From assembly GCA_029215795.1 (NCBI GenBank), contig JARDYH010000004.1:32120001-32184000 (forward strand): 64,000 nt of DNA, in the 5' to 3' direction. The notes under the pieces are model-generated. The model made no database searches. It saw only the letters and a program-made list of their open reading frames with translations, and was not told where the DNA came from. The stretch's first letter is position 1, and every line of letters begins with the position of its first letter. The translations under genes and the position numbers were made by a program. Below are positions 46,079 to 56,030 of this stretch, one piece after another. Source of the stretch: Anniella stebbinsi. Taxonomy: Eukaryota; Chordata; Lepidosauria; Squamata; Anniellidae.

Positions 46079-46081
46079 CAC
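43133..46081 (-). CDS. L2-clade LINE ORF2: AP-endonuclease and reverse transcriptase
   Basis: A 982-codon frame without stops. Residues ~40-250 form an APE-type endonuclease: NARS (N46), CITETW (E73), GDVNIH (D179, N181), TLDLVF (D220), SWSDHH (D246, H247). Residues ~515-790 form the RT: LLDLSAAFDTIDH (D611), GVPQGSVLSP (667-676), catalytic YADD (700-703), KLKLNPDKTE, and a C-terminal domain ending at FLFSQAFGNI. The endonuclease nicks target DNA and the RT copies LINE RNA there. The length fits L2 ORF2. The first codon is GTG and lies within the probable target duplication; the first ATG is residue 16, so the true N-terminus may be cut. All key residues appear kept, so this is a young copy, but it lacks its own promoter region. 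The L2 clade call rests on motif similarity. Confidence 0.9.
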   Translation of the reverse strand: MRRTCQVRETRPRQLMAVPCSSPPHTHRLVGCLISQPSGLRVLLLNARSVHNKISLIHDLIVDEAVDLACITETWVGEQGGVSLSQLCPPGYLVQHQGRLEGRGGGVAVVYRNSIPLCRLPVHVTTGLECLHLVLGQRDRLGILLVYRPPRCSTDSLAELTEVVSGVLLRSPRLLVLGDVNIHAEGTLSGAAQDFMVSMTTMGLSQHTIGPTHVAGHTLDLVFSTGHGDGDLKVGNFTSTPLSWSDHHLLRFRLTVAFPLCKGGGPIKMVRPRRLMDPDGFQRALGSFPADRAGSPVETLVDLWNAEMTRAVDTIAPERPLLCRARTAPWYTPELRVMKQNRRRLEGRWRRTPDGCNQTLVSAYGKLYSGAVRAAKKQYFAATIQSSTCRPAELFRVVRGLLHAGPKDMVEPSKARCNTFAGNFQNKISGIRQDLDSSVIADESSEVSRAQACPVFLDEFQLVQLEDVDKVLGQVRATTSILDPCPSWLIKASRDGTTGWAREVINASLQEGVVPDLLKEAAVRPLLKKSSLDLENLNNYRPVANVPFLGKVLERVVASQLQALLDETDYLDPFQSGFRPGFGTETALVALYDDLCREKDRGSVTLLILLDLSAAFDTIDHGILLGRLAELGVRGTALQWFRSYLVGRLQKVVLGEHCSAPWILQYGVPQGSVLSPMLFNIYMKPLSAVIRSFGVRCHQYADDTQLYFSFSSSSGEAVDVLNQCLAATMDWMRANKLKLNPDKTETLLVGGSADRMEGLQPVLDGVALPLKERVRSLGVLLEPSLSLEAQVASMARSAFYQLRLVAQLRPYLDRDNLASVVHALVTSKLDYCNALYVGLPLKVVWKLQLVQNAAARLITGTSRFEHIRPTLARLHWLPVCFRARFKVLVLTYKALHGLGPQYLMERISRHEPTRTLRSTSKALLRVPPPREAWRSATRERAFSVVAPQLWNDLPDEARLAPTLLSFRRQVKTFLFSQAFGNI

Positions 46082-46645
46082 AACGCCATATCCTTAGTCA
46101 ACGCTGTTAACGAAGCCACAGAGAAATATATTTCAGTGTCATCAGCATTCTGATAGCACCCTGTCCCATACCTTTGGATGATCTCTCCCAGGGGTTTCAT
46201 ATAGGTGCTGAGGATTGGGGATAGGATGGTCATACAAGAGGTCCTTCTCTGAGTAGCAGCTACCCCCAAGCATCACCATCTGGAACCTACCCCAGAGGTA
46301 GGACCGGAACCACTGGAGCACAGTGGCCTGATTCCCAATCCCCTTAAGCATTCCAGAAGGATATCATGATCGATGGTATCGAAAGCCACTGAGAGATTAA
46401 AAAAAGAAGTACCAGCAGGAACACATTCCCCCTGTCAATACTCATGTGAAGGTCATCCACTAAGGTGATCATAGCGGTCTCAATTCCATATCCCACTCTG
46501 AAGCCAGTTTGAAACGGGTCTAGAAAATCTGTATCATCTAAGACTGCTTGGAGTTGGAAGGCAACTGCCCTCTTGATCACCTTGCCCAAAAATTGAAGAT
46601 TTGATACCGGTCTGTAATTATTAAGGTCCAGGGGGGTCCTTCGAG
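46079..46645 (-). pseudogene. Old L2 ORF2 remnant, central RT part
   Basis: Minus-strand frames give GKVIKRAVAFQLQAVLDDTDFLDPFQTGFRVGYGIETAM, a frameshift at the first catalytic block, then NQATVLQWFRSYLWGRFQMVMLGGS and CYQNADDTEIYFS. The catalytic YADD Tyr has become Asn here (NADD). It runs directly into 42925 once the younger L2 is removed, and into 48792 once the hAT element is removed. Confidence 0.85.
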
Positions 46646-48791
46646 TAGGGTGACCATATTTTGGAAACCAAAAAGGAGGACAACATGGTCAGCCCCCAAG
46701 GGGGCATCCCCACCAACATGTCCACCCCCAGGGGACGTGTCCAGAACCAAAGGGGGTGCCCACCTGAACATAGTCTTGGTCACATGTCTGAATTTACAGC
46801 ACACAATTAAGACAAACCTGTTCTAAATAACATCTGAATGTTAAAATCACTGAAATAACAAGCAAGACATCCAACGTATCTGAACTTAACTTCACTCCTA
46901 CTTTTGTAGCTTTTGCTGTACTTTGTTGCTATACTCTGTATTCCCTCAAATATCATTTCTAATTGTATCCTCACTCCACTGCAAGCTGCTGTTTAACAGG
47001 GCTTGCTGCCGGCTGGCTGGCTTTTTTATTTTTAAAGTTCATTTTATTTAACCTTGTGTATGATTGTCACAAGTTTCTCTACTCTAACATTAGGGTGGGT
47101 GATGTGGGTGGCAGACACTACTTCACTCATTCACACTTCTCACTTATATGCATTAGCTTCTCAAGGCTTGCGCATTGACACTTCTCACATACAGATATTG
47201 AACTCCTGTCTACTTTCTGCACAAACGTGCGACTCTGAGACCCTCTTTCTCATGCCTGCGCTGGATGCCAGCACCATGGGGCTAAGTTACAACAGGTGTC
47301 TCTGGGTTGTCTGTGCAGTCTCTGTTGTCTGTCTCTCTAAGTCAGGGCTGCCAAACCAAAGCCTCCAGCCTCAAACAATCAATCTCCCTCCCTCTTCCAA
47401 AGTCCCCCAACAGTCCAGCTGGGCTGCACACTTGTACCCTGTGGCTGGGGGGAAGGGTGCCAGCTTATTGCTTGGTCATGTCTGGTGACTCTTACTTTAA
47501 AAACCACCTCCACTGCCAGCCGCCTCTGCCTGCACCAACACTGGACTCTGAGACGCTCTTAAAAGGCTCTGTGTGGCATGCCAGCTTCTCAGGGCTCAGC
47601 TACAGCTATCTCTGAGTTGTGTCTTCAGACTAACTCTGTCTCTAAGAGATATGCCAGCCAGCCAAAGCTGCAAATCTATCTATTTTTCTCTGACATGCAC
47701 TTCAAACATTCTGCATTGCATGCCAGCAGTGCAAACACAGCCTAGCTCACAAGTGAATAAAGTGAAGTGGAAGAGAAGGGATAGCGAAGCAAAGCAATGA
47801 CATGCCAAGTTCCAACATCCGCAGCAACAGGGCATCTGCAAAGATGAGAGCCTCTCTCTCGACTGGCACCTCACTGTTGGTCATGAGAGTTTTTCTGTAA
47901 GGATGATTAGCCATTTTGTTTTGCCCTGTGGGCTGCTTTCACTGACCTCTCCTTTCCCAGATTTTGATCTGTGGATACCTCGCCTCTGCTGAGCTCCAGG
48001 TGCCCGACAGCCCACCAAATCTGCAACAGGAAAAGTGTCATGCTCGCCCAGCACTTCTTAGCTAGAAACTTGAGAGCCTCTTGAGGCCAAGGGTTGAAAT
48101 TGATTAAGGTGCAAGACCCCAAAGGGGAGGTTTGACAACCTGAGTTTGAAGGGTATGGCTCCAGTGTTTTGTTTTGTTTTTTTAATTAAAACCTCAAACT
48201 TTAAAAACTTCATAAAAATCAACAGATGAACAGATCTGCTTGAACCTTAGCATGGCTAAAGCCCTACTTAAAATTTATCATGGTACCAAGTTTCATCTCT
48301 TCATCTTTAAAAATGATTTAAAAAAAAAAATTAAAACCTCAAAATTTAAAAAATGCTAAAAATCAACGGATAAACGGACCTGCTTCAACTTTGGCATGGC
48401 TAAAGCCCTATGTAAAAGCTATCATTATGCTAGGTTTCATCTCTTTTATCTTTAAAAATGCTGTTTTCTAAAAATAATATTTTTAAAACTTCAAAGTTTT
48501 AAAAAAATCCTACAAATCAACGGATGGACTGATCTGCTTCAAATTTGGCATGGCTAAAGCCCTACCTAAGTGCTATCATGATGCCAGGTTTCATCACTTT
48601 ATCTTTAAAAATGACAGAGATGTAAGCTTTTTTGTTAATTCCAATTGACTATAAAGCAGAGCTGCGCTTTGGGTGGGGGAAGGATGCGGAAAATCCAGAT
48701 TTTTTTTCAAATTTCATAATTCCCCCCCTTCCTGGATTTGTTGCCAAAGATCCTGACATGTCCTGGGTTTTCCTGACATATGGTCCCCCTA
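46646..48791. mobile_element. 2146-bp non-autonomous hAT element inserted in the old L2
   Basis: Left end TAGGGTGACCATATTTTGG, right end complement of TAGGGGGACCATATGTC. Flanks ccttcgag (46638-46645) and tcttggag (48792-48799) agree at 6 of 8 positions, a degraded 8-bp duplication. L2 coding sequence resumes on the far side. The first ~310 bp match 19200-19550. No transposase frame is visible (longest 144 codons, no domain). Confidence 0.75.
48178..48640. repeat. Three ~148-bp tandem units inside the hAT element
   Basis: The phrase 'aatcaac.gat.aac.gatctgcttcaa' followed by 'ggcatggctaaagccctac' and 'tttcatctctttatctttaa' occurs at about 48217, 48361 and 48514 (spacings 144 and 153). Units are 75-85 percent alike by eye. 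Function unknown. Confidence 0.85.
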
Positions 48792-48880
48792 TCTTGGAGG
48801 GCTTTTTTAGAAGTGTCCGTACCTCCTTATAAAAGGAGGTTATGATTACCACCCACCTATATCTCCTTAGAGGAAAAGCA
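48792..48880 (-). mobile_element. Old L2 LINE, 5'-most surviving piece
   Basis: 'gggcttttttagaagtgtcc', 'gtacctccttataaaaggag' and 'gttatgattaccacccacc' align with 44490-44590 of the young L2 (RT finger region). It is joined to 46645 by excising the hAT element. The 5' limit is uncertain. Confidence 0.6.
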
Positions 48881-49085
48881 CACGTAACAGGAGTCTCAAA
48901 TAGTCTTTCTTCTGAGGATAAACAAGTTACAGATAACAATGAACACTCTGGAGCCTTCTTACTGAATCAATACCACTGATCCTAAGTAAGTAATTAGGTT
49001 AGAAATTTCAGCCTGTTCAGTCATGGCATGCATGTGCGGAAGGTCCTCCCAGGAGAGCCTCACATGATACCTATATTATGGTCTT
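48881..49085. other. Unassigned sequence
   Basis: Nothing recognised. Confidence 0.3.
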
Positions 49086-49705
49086 CTGACACCATGTTAA
49101 GACTTTTTATACTTCCAGGCATTGTGAGAACTGTTTTAGTGCTTTTAGGTCTCCACACTTTTATTTTATTTAGTTTTTGCTGGTGTTTTGACTTCAGTTT
49201 TATTATGTTTGGGTGATCATATGAAAAGGAGGACAGGGCTCCTGTATCTTTAACAGTTATATAGAAAAGGGAATTTCAGCAGGTGTAATTTGTATGCACG
49301 CAGGACCTGGTGAAATTCCCTCTTCATTACAACAGTTTAAAGCTGCAGGAGCCCTGCCTTCTTCTCCATATACAAAAGAGGGCAGGGCTCCTGAAGCTTT
49401 AACTGTTGTAATGAAAAGGGAATTTCACCAGGTGCTGCATGCATACAAATAACACCTCCTGAATTCCCTTTTCTACGCAACTGTTAAAGATACAGGAGCC
49501 CTGTCCTCCTTTCCATATGGTCACTCTAATTATCTGCTGTACTGTTCTTACCCATTGCCATTGATTTTACTTTGTGTTATTTTATTACTGTTTTATTGTG
49601 ATTTTTTATCTTATGGGTGTGTTTGTTTTTTAATTACTAATACACCACCCAGAAACCTTGTTTGTGGGTGGGTCTAAAAAGGTAAGAAATAAATACATAA
49701 TTTCA
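49086..49705 (+). mobile_element. L2-like 3' UTR, sense, split by a hAT MITE
   Basis: 49086-49208 and 49529-49705 together make a TTTTA-rich L2-type 3' UTR ending 'tacaccacccagaaaccttg', '..ggtctaaaaaggtaagaaa' and 'taaataca'. The middle is the 320-bp palindromic element. Confidence 0.55.
49209..49528. mobile_element. 320-bp palindromic hAT MITE, copy 7 (ATATG subtype)
   Basis: Left TTGGGTGATCATATGAAAAG, right complement TAGAGTGACCATATGG. Length again 320 bp. Flanks share 'attat' (attatgtt / attatctg), a worn duplication. The central pseudo-terminus is partly lost (CTTCTCCATATACAAAAG). Confidence 0.85.
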
Positions 49706-49731
49706 CTCTTAGAAGTTTAACGGTTGATGTA

Positions 49732-49862
49732 CACCAGCCTTCCCCAACCTGATGCCCTTCAGACGTTTGGATTTCAACCCCAGTCAATATGGCCTATGGT
49801 CCAGAATGCTGGAAGTTGTAGTCCAAAACATCTGGATGAGACCAGGTTGAGGAAGGCTGGTG
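49732..49862. mobile_element. 131-bp palindromic MITE (AACCTGGTG family), best copy
   Basis: CACCAGCCTTCCCCAACCTG at the left and its complement CAGGTTGAGGAAGGCTGGTG at the right. Inner parts also pair. Confidence 0.75.
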
Positions 49863-51114
49863 AATGTGACAGAATCTCCACATGGAGGACACTGTAAATT
49901 ACTGTGGTCGCTCTTTCTGCCTAGTGGACTGTTTGTGTGCATGGACATGCCATGTAAACTTGGGCCTAGGACCGTATATCTCATGCCACTGCAGATATCT
50001 GAAACAAAGCAGGTCTACTGTGTAAAGGGGAAAATTGCACATTGATCTGATGTGCAGCAAAAGCACACAGCAGGAGATAGCTGTTAGCTGAGAGTGATTT
50101 AAAGCAGCCTCCACATGGTGGACATATTGTGTGCAAAAATCCCTTTGTTTCCCCTCTGGAGGAAAGGAACGTGGCACATGTTCAGAAGAAGTCAAGCTGA
50201 GATGCCAGGATTTTTGACAGCAGAAGTCGGCAACCAAGTCCAACATTTTTTTCTTTCCGATCATATTCCGATTGAAACAACATTTTGTAACACGCATAAG
50301 GGACATGGTTCGCTATTCTGTGGCATGCCAGTATGTAGAATTACGCACTGACACCTTCAACTTTTATTTAACACATATTGTTTAGTCATATTCTGCATTC
50401 CTTCATTTCTGGTCCTTCACTTCCAGAGAGCTTCTTGATCTCTATAGAACAGGGAAAACTCTATATAGGACATTATGGCTGGGAGCCAAAGAATTCTGCA
50501 CCTAGTTCCTACCTCATACTCAAACCCCATTTGTGCAGTTATGTTTTGCTCTCAGGGCCAAATTACAGGGGCCCACAGCCCAGGGAGCACCCAAAAGACC
50601 AGAGAGCAGCAGGCACAGAGGATGGCAGCAAACAAGCCCAAGTGTCAACATCAGGGCCTATCAGGACCTATCAGGACTAATGTTGATCACTGCAGCGTCC
50701 TTACTCTCATTTTATAGTTGGGCTGGGCATGTACATAGTTATAGATGCCCATTTTGTTATTTTTACTTTTAAAATACACCATTCTTTTCTACAAAAGAAA
50801 TTTTGCTTATTTCCAAGAAAATAAGCAGAAGCAAGCTCCATTTGATTTCTGTAGTCATGATGGGGACAGGAATTTAAAGTGCAAAACTGCATATGCTTAA
50901 GAGTATTTCTATAAACATCAGTTAATGGGTGTACATGGAAGTTATCTTGATAAATCTGATGGATACTTTACATTTTTGAGCTGTAAGGGTGGAAGTGTGG
51001 TAGACTATTTTTTTATGCCTGCTACACTATTGCCCCATGTGGCATAGTTTCAGATTGAGAAGAAAACCGAGAGCGATCATTTGTCATTAATTTTGCTTCT
51101 ATCAAACAAAGGCC
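49863..51114. other. Unassigned sequence
   Basis: A 135-codon frame on the minus strand (49899-50306) has no domain and no splice context. Nothing else recognised. Confidence 0.3.
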
Positions 51115-51400
51115 AGGTTTACAGTGGGTTGCAGTGTGTTCTGGCAGCTGTTGCGATGGGCGGGCACTGGTGTAGGGTGGGTTGTTACCATGATTAACAA
51201 CCCAACCCAATAACAGCCCATGGGATGTAGGTTGTTAACCATGGCAACAACCCACCTCTGCTGGATTTGGACATCATGATTAGCCATGGCACTTGCCAGC
51301 CACAGCTTGAATATTCAAAATAGCTGCCGACATGTGCTGCAACCTACCATGGCTTAAATAAGCAACGATGGGTTCAGACAATCATGCAAACCAACCCAGG
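51115..51400. mobile_element. MITE copy with 'aacagcccatggg' core
   Basis: Related to 11215-11440. Paired phrases 'gttgttaccatgattaacaa' and 'gttgttaaccatggcaacaa' surround the core. Termini uncertain. Confidence 0.5.
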
Positions 51401-52225
51401 GTGGATCTACACAGAAGCTTTGTAACGTTTAGGTTGGGTTTCGAGGACGCCTTGGGGCACACGACGCACGTCCTAGTTCACTTTATATTAGTTGTTCATG
51501 GTAATGTGTCCTTACTCACCGTTTCACTGCAGCTTAATTCAAACTTCTGGTATCCAATCGCAGTCCTGGGGGAGTGTCCTTTTGTTCCGGCGCCCAAATG
51601 CAGCGTTACTGCATTTGCCTTCCCTCGTGGAGGTACTCCTTTAGTGCTCTACTGACCCCAGGGTAATTGCCTGAGAAAGATCCATTTCTTTTGATTTGGT
51701 ATCCATAAGTTATTATTGCTTTCCTTCCTAAAGCATCATTGGTAAGTGAGGGTACAAATTTGAAAATCCACGTATGCGCTGATGTCGTTGAAGCAAAATT
51801 GAAAGGAAGTGAAAGGGTGTGGGAAGAAGGAAGAAGTGGGCGTGTCAAAAACAGGGCGAAGAGGCTATGATACAGAACAGAATGAGGAAAAGAGTCAGTG
51901 TGCCCTTACAAAACGACCTGAAAACAGAGGAAACTAAACTCAACAACAAATGTAGCAATTTAAATCGCAGTTATCTCTATATTGGAACGTAACATACCTA
52001 AGTGTACATCTGCCCCAGTACGATATAGCACTATGAAAGCAGTATGTAAAAGATAGGAGCCGCATCAAGCAGGATATAGCACGATGAAAGAGGTATATGG
52101 TATGTGTCTATGGCCCCAACAGTTGTCAATGCACTTCAATACCACTATTAAGCAATAGTGTGGCTCCTGCCTTTTATATACCGCTTTCATAGTGCTATAT
52201 CCTGCTTGGTGTAGATTGGGCCCCA
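51401..52225. mobile_element. Composite of 'GATCTACAC' MITE sequences
   Basis: Starts 'gggtggatctacacagaagc' and ends 'tggtgtagattgggcccc'. 51410-51660 resembles 33400-33620. 52000-52220 repeats 'gatatagca.gatgaaag' and its complement 'ctttcatagtgctatatcct', an inverted repeat of about 200 bp. At least two related elements are joined or nested here. Confidence 0.5.
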
Positions 52226-52537
52226 GTTTGAAGAATAAACCCCACCATCAGCAAGGCATCGTAGATGGCTTGAGAATGGAACATAGAAAACTCAAATGGT
52301 CTGAGTTTTTGGACCAAGAATCCATCAATTTCTAAATAACCCACATCTGATCCAGCTTAGAGCAATTTTTTAAAGTAACAATGGAGACATTAAAAAGCCT
52401 ACACTGGTGTTATAAATAGCTTGAAACCTCATTTGCTTAAAACCTTTAAACCTAGAAACAGATATATTCTGAAGCCTCCTGGCTGGATAATAAGTGCAGG
52501 AAAGCCAGGAAAGAACTGGTTAGATTTGAAAGGGAGA
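52226..52537. other. Unassigned sequence
   Basis: Nothing recognised. Confidence 0.3.
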
Positions 52538-52670
52538 CAAGATTATTTATTTATTGCATTTTTATACCACCCTATAGCCAAAGCTCTCAGGGCGGTTCAC
52601 AAAAAATTAAAACTATGAAACCATTTTAAGAAATATAAAACAAACCACAATCTAAAAACACAAAATAACA
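52538..52670 (-). mobile_element. L2 (young subfamily) 3' UTR, antisense
   Basis: (TTTA)-rich start, 'ttttataccaccctatagcc', 'aaagctctcagggcggttca', then A-rich text, matching 42926-43100. Confidence 0.78.
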
Positions 52671-52831
52671 TACCATATTTCACTGAATCTAAGATGCCAT
52701 CGATTCTAAGACGCACCTTAATTTTAGGGCCACCGACAGGAAAAAAGCATTGTGTCAATTCTAAGACGCACTCAATTTTCAGACACGTAATATTGGCGAT
52801 AAGTGCATCTTAGAATCAAAGAAATATGGTA
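52671..52831. mobile_element. 161-bp TA-flanked MITE (mariner-like)
   Basis: Left TACCATATTTCACTGAATCT, right complement TACCATATTTCTTTGATTCT, both continuing AAGATGC. Internal 'gattctaagacgcac' is repeated. The TA at both ends fits a Tc1/mariner insertion. This 'atattt..gattctaagacgcac' repeat type is widespread in vertebrates. Confidence 0.72.
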
Positions 52832-53523
52832 GGGCTGTGCATGCCCCCCCGCGATTCGCCACCCAGGGACCTGCTGGGCCGGGCCAGGCCGGGCATGAGT
52901 CCCCCTCCTCCCTTCCCCACTCACCGCCAGCGCTGCCCCGGCCCTCGACGCCAGTGCCGCCCCTGTCTTCACCGCCAGCTCCCTTCTATAACCATCACTA
53001 TTCTTATGAGTAGTGGATGTTCTTAATGCTCGTTTTGTGGCAGGGCTCATCAAAGCTTACTTACCTTGGCATCTGTTTTCAAAGGTTCAGTCCAAAAACA
53101 TAGAATAAAATCACCCTGAGCAGCTGCATAGTATGCTTCCCTCATCAATGGGAAACTATTCTGAGATCCCCCCAAATATCAGGGATTGGGGAAAGAGCTT
53201 CTGAATCTGAAAGTGTGGACCTGATGTCAGCACATGTCATCTCCAGGCAGAGCACCAGGGCCCAGGCACGGCCTATTGCTCATAACCATCCTGGGCCTTC
53301 CTTTAAAAGAAGGAAGCTGGGGGCCATCATTTTAATTTACCACAATGGCTCAGAGCAACACTAAATCAGAAGCATTGTGGGGAAATTTAAAAGGCAGCTC
53401 CAAGCCACCTGATAAGTCTGCTAGGACTCACCAAAGTAGGAGGGATTCCACCATAGAGGACTTTGCCAAGGAGGCCCTCAAACCTGGGGCCAGTCCTGTG
53501 AAAGTGATATTCCCAAAAACACT
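52832..53523. other. GC-rich patch, then unassigned sequence
   Basis: 52840-52985 is strikingly GC-rich (runs of CCCC, GGGCCGGGCC) compared with its surroundings, but lacks an evident exon. The remainder is unassigned. Confidence 0.35.
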
Positions 53524-53887
53524 GAGTGACCATGTGTCCCTTTTTACAGAGGACAGCCCTCTATGTTAAGGAATGCCAGCAGTTTGTCCTCTATTTTGAA
53601 GGCATCCTCTATTTGAAGGACTATCCAGTCCAACTTCAGTATAAAGAAGCCTCAGAAAGAAGAGCCTATCAACAGCACCAGGACAGCAGACTGAGTCTGC
53701 TCATCTGGTCACAGTCTTCCACACTATGGAGAGATGTACTGTAATTCTATTTGAATTATTTCTAGAATTGCATCTATACATATAAATTGGCATATGCAAT
53801 TCTTATGCAAATCAGTGTCCTCTTCTGTCCCTTTTTTGTTTTTGTGATCCATTTCCTCTTCGTGTAGTGATTCATAAGTGACCACCC
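53524..53887 (+). mobile_element. hAT family B element, copy (GTGACCATGTGTCC)
   Basis: Starts GAGTGACCATGTGTCCC, contains 'tacagaggacag' and 'tcctctattttgaag', ends 'cataagtgaccaccc'. The same text occurs at 55736 and, inverted, at 23185 and 40560. About 364 bp, no ORF. Confidence 0.65.
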
Positions 53888-55131
53888 AAAAGACACTTCA
53901 GCCCCGCATCTCTTTTTCCTAGAAATTAAGTACTGAATCCTCTCCAGTATTTATTAAATAAAATAAAGCAATGGGGATGTTAATAGTCACCCTCATTCAT
54001 CTCACCCTATGGACCACTTAGACAAACGAGATGCAAGCCGAGTCCTTCTCATTGAGGCTGCTCCCAAACTAGGGTAACATTTAACCCAGGAAGAAGTGAG
54101 AGATGCACAAATGAAACAATAATCTTCTGAATAAGTATTACAATATAACAGAAAGGAAAATACATATTATAAAACATCACCTCCAGGAAACAGAAATCAC
54201 AGAAGTTATTAAGAGTCTGTCAGAGGCTCTGTAGTTCCCATCCTACCGACCCGGAGTTTTGTTAGTAATAAAGGCAGCTTCTTAATGTTTCCCGCTCTCA
54301 AATGCATAATTTAGTACTCCCAAGGAAGGGGCAGGAAGGGGGGGGGAGAAACATAGCATTTTCATAAAGGACTATGAAGTTGTCCAATTTTCCAGACCTG
54401 CAGGACGACAGCATCTGAGTGCTGTATAGGAGAAGTCTGTTTATGCATTATGAATACACAGAGACTTTGCAATTCAAAGTGACAGAGCTTGGCTTTTGCA
54501 TTGCCTGGCGTTACTAGATTATATTGCAGCAACTACAGAATCACTGGAGACTGAGCAAGCATGCCCTGGGATATATAGTGGAAAAATCACCTGCCCAAGA
54601 CCTAATGGCCTTATCCCAAGACATGCTGCGCCAGCTAATAAATATCTTGGATGAGGCTTATGATATCTCCTGCTGCCCTAGCTTGAAATCAGAAACCTGA
54701 AAGTTATGCTGCAACTGCAGACGGTGTGTGGGGCATTCTATACTTTGCCAGTGGGGTAGACTTATGGTCCTCTAGCCCACTTTCTATATATAAACCTTTA
54801 ATATTGTGGGACAGGAGTGCAAGATTTAGCTGTTTTTCCCAGGCTCTCAAACTAATATCAAATTACGTAAAAGGCCTAAACAGTGTCTTGCCCCACACAG
54901 GGCTAAAAATGTAAGAGGCGAAATAAAATTACATACAAAATCCACATTAGCTAGAAGGTCAAATATTTGACTTTTTCAGTGTTTACTGTTTTGAACTGCT
55001 CCTTATAAAATGAAACTTCATGGCATGTGCTTTTAAACCATCTCAGTGTTGAGCCTTAGAGCTGATCCCCATGTGACGCGTCATCTCACGCTTGCGTGCA
55101 TTTAAGATCTTACTAGCAATGGTCTATCAAC
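53888..55131. other. Unique sequence
   Basis: 54190-54700 is repeat-free and of high complexity ('cctaccgacccggagttttg', 'gctaataaatatcttggatg'). It could be conserved noncoding DNA but no exon is recognised. Confidence 0.3.
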
Positions 55132-55437
55132 TAGGGTGACCGTATGGAAAGGAGGACAGGGCTCCTGTATTGTTAACAGTTGCATAGAAATGGAAATTTC
55201 AGCAGGTGTCATTTGTATGTATGCAGCACCTGGTGCAATTCCCTCTTCATCCCAACAGTTAAAGCTGCAGGAGCTATACTAGAGTGACCAGATGCAAAAG
55301 AGGGCAGGGCTCCTGCAGCTTTAACTGCTTTGATGAAGAGGGAATTTCACCAGATTCTGCATATATACAAATGACACCCGCTAAAATTCCCTTTTCTATG
55401 CAACTATTAAAGATGCAGAAGCCCTGTCCTCTTTTAC
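55132..55437. mobile_element. Palindromic hAT MITE, copy 8, right end lost
   Basis: TAGGGTGACCGTATGGAAAG at the left. Central TAGAGTGACCAGATGCAAAA near 55281. The right arm stops at 'ctgtcctcttttaca', missing the last ~15 bp. No duplication is visible for that reason. Confidence 0.85.
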
Positions 55438-55735
55438 ACTGCTCACAAAAGTAGACAGCCCTTATGAGCTGTTAAATATGAAGGTTTAGTGAGATCTTTC
55501 AAAATATATTAACTGAGTTTTGTTGATGAATATTAAGGTAACAGTGTTAAGTAAACGTGCTCAGTCCAATTCTTTTGAAAGCCCTAAGAGTACCACCTGA
55601 GCATGTTCCCTTAGATGTATGTGTTCCACTGCATCTAATGGAACTTACTCCCTAATAAAACTGTTTAGGACTGTAGCTCAAATCTATCAGCACCCATTAT
55701 TGGTAATTTAGAACGATAGAAATAAACAGTTGACG
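55438..55735. other. Unassigned sequence
   Basis: Nothing recognised. Confidence 0.3.
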
Positions 55736-56030
55736 TGGGGTGGCCATGTGTCCTTTTTTACAGAGGACAGTTCTCTATTTTGAAGATGTTCTCTATTTGA
55801 ATGCCTGTCCTGTTCAAGTCCAGTTTAAAGATAAAGAACTATCAGAAGGAAGGGCTGGGCCATGAAGTTGCCCATCAGCAGCTCCTAGACAGCAGAATGT
55901 GCAAAGCATGCAGGTCACCTGGTCACCATCTTCCACACTATGAAGAGATGTACTGTATTTCTACTTAAATTACAATAATTATTTCTATATTTGCATCTAT
56001 ACATATCAATTAGCTTTTTCAAATTGGTGT
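55736..56030 (+). mobile_element. hAT family B, left part
   Basis: 'ggccatgtgtccttttttac', 'agaggacagttctctatttt' and 'cacactatgaagagatgtac' match 53524-53760. It breaks off at a C-run and (AC)n at 56033-56061. Confidence 0.65.

Noticed and set aside
47054..47488. 144-codon frame inside the 2.1-kb hAT element, considered as transposase remnant
   Set aside because: No DDE residues, zinc finger or hAT dimerisation motif. Serine/leucine-rich and overlapped by another frame.
49899..50306. 135-codon minus-strand frame
   Set aside because: No domain, no splice signals; a plus-strand frame overlaps it.
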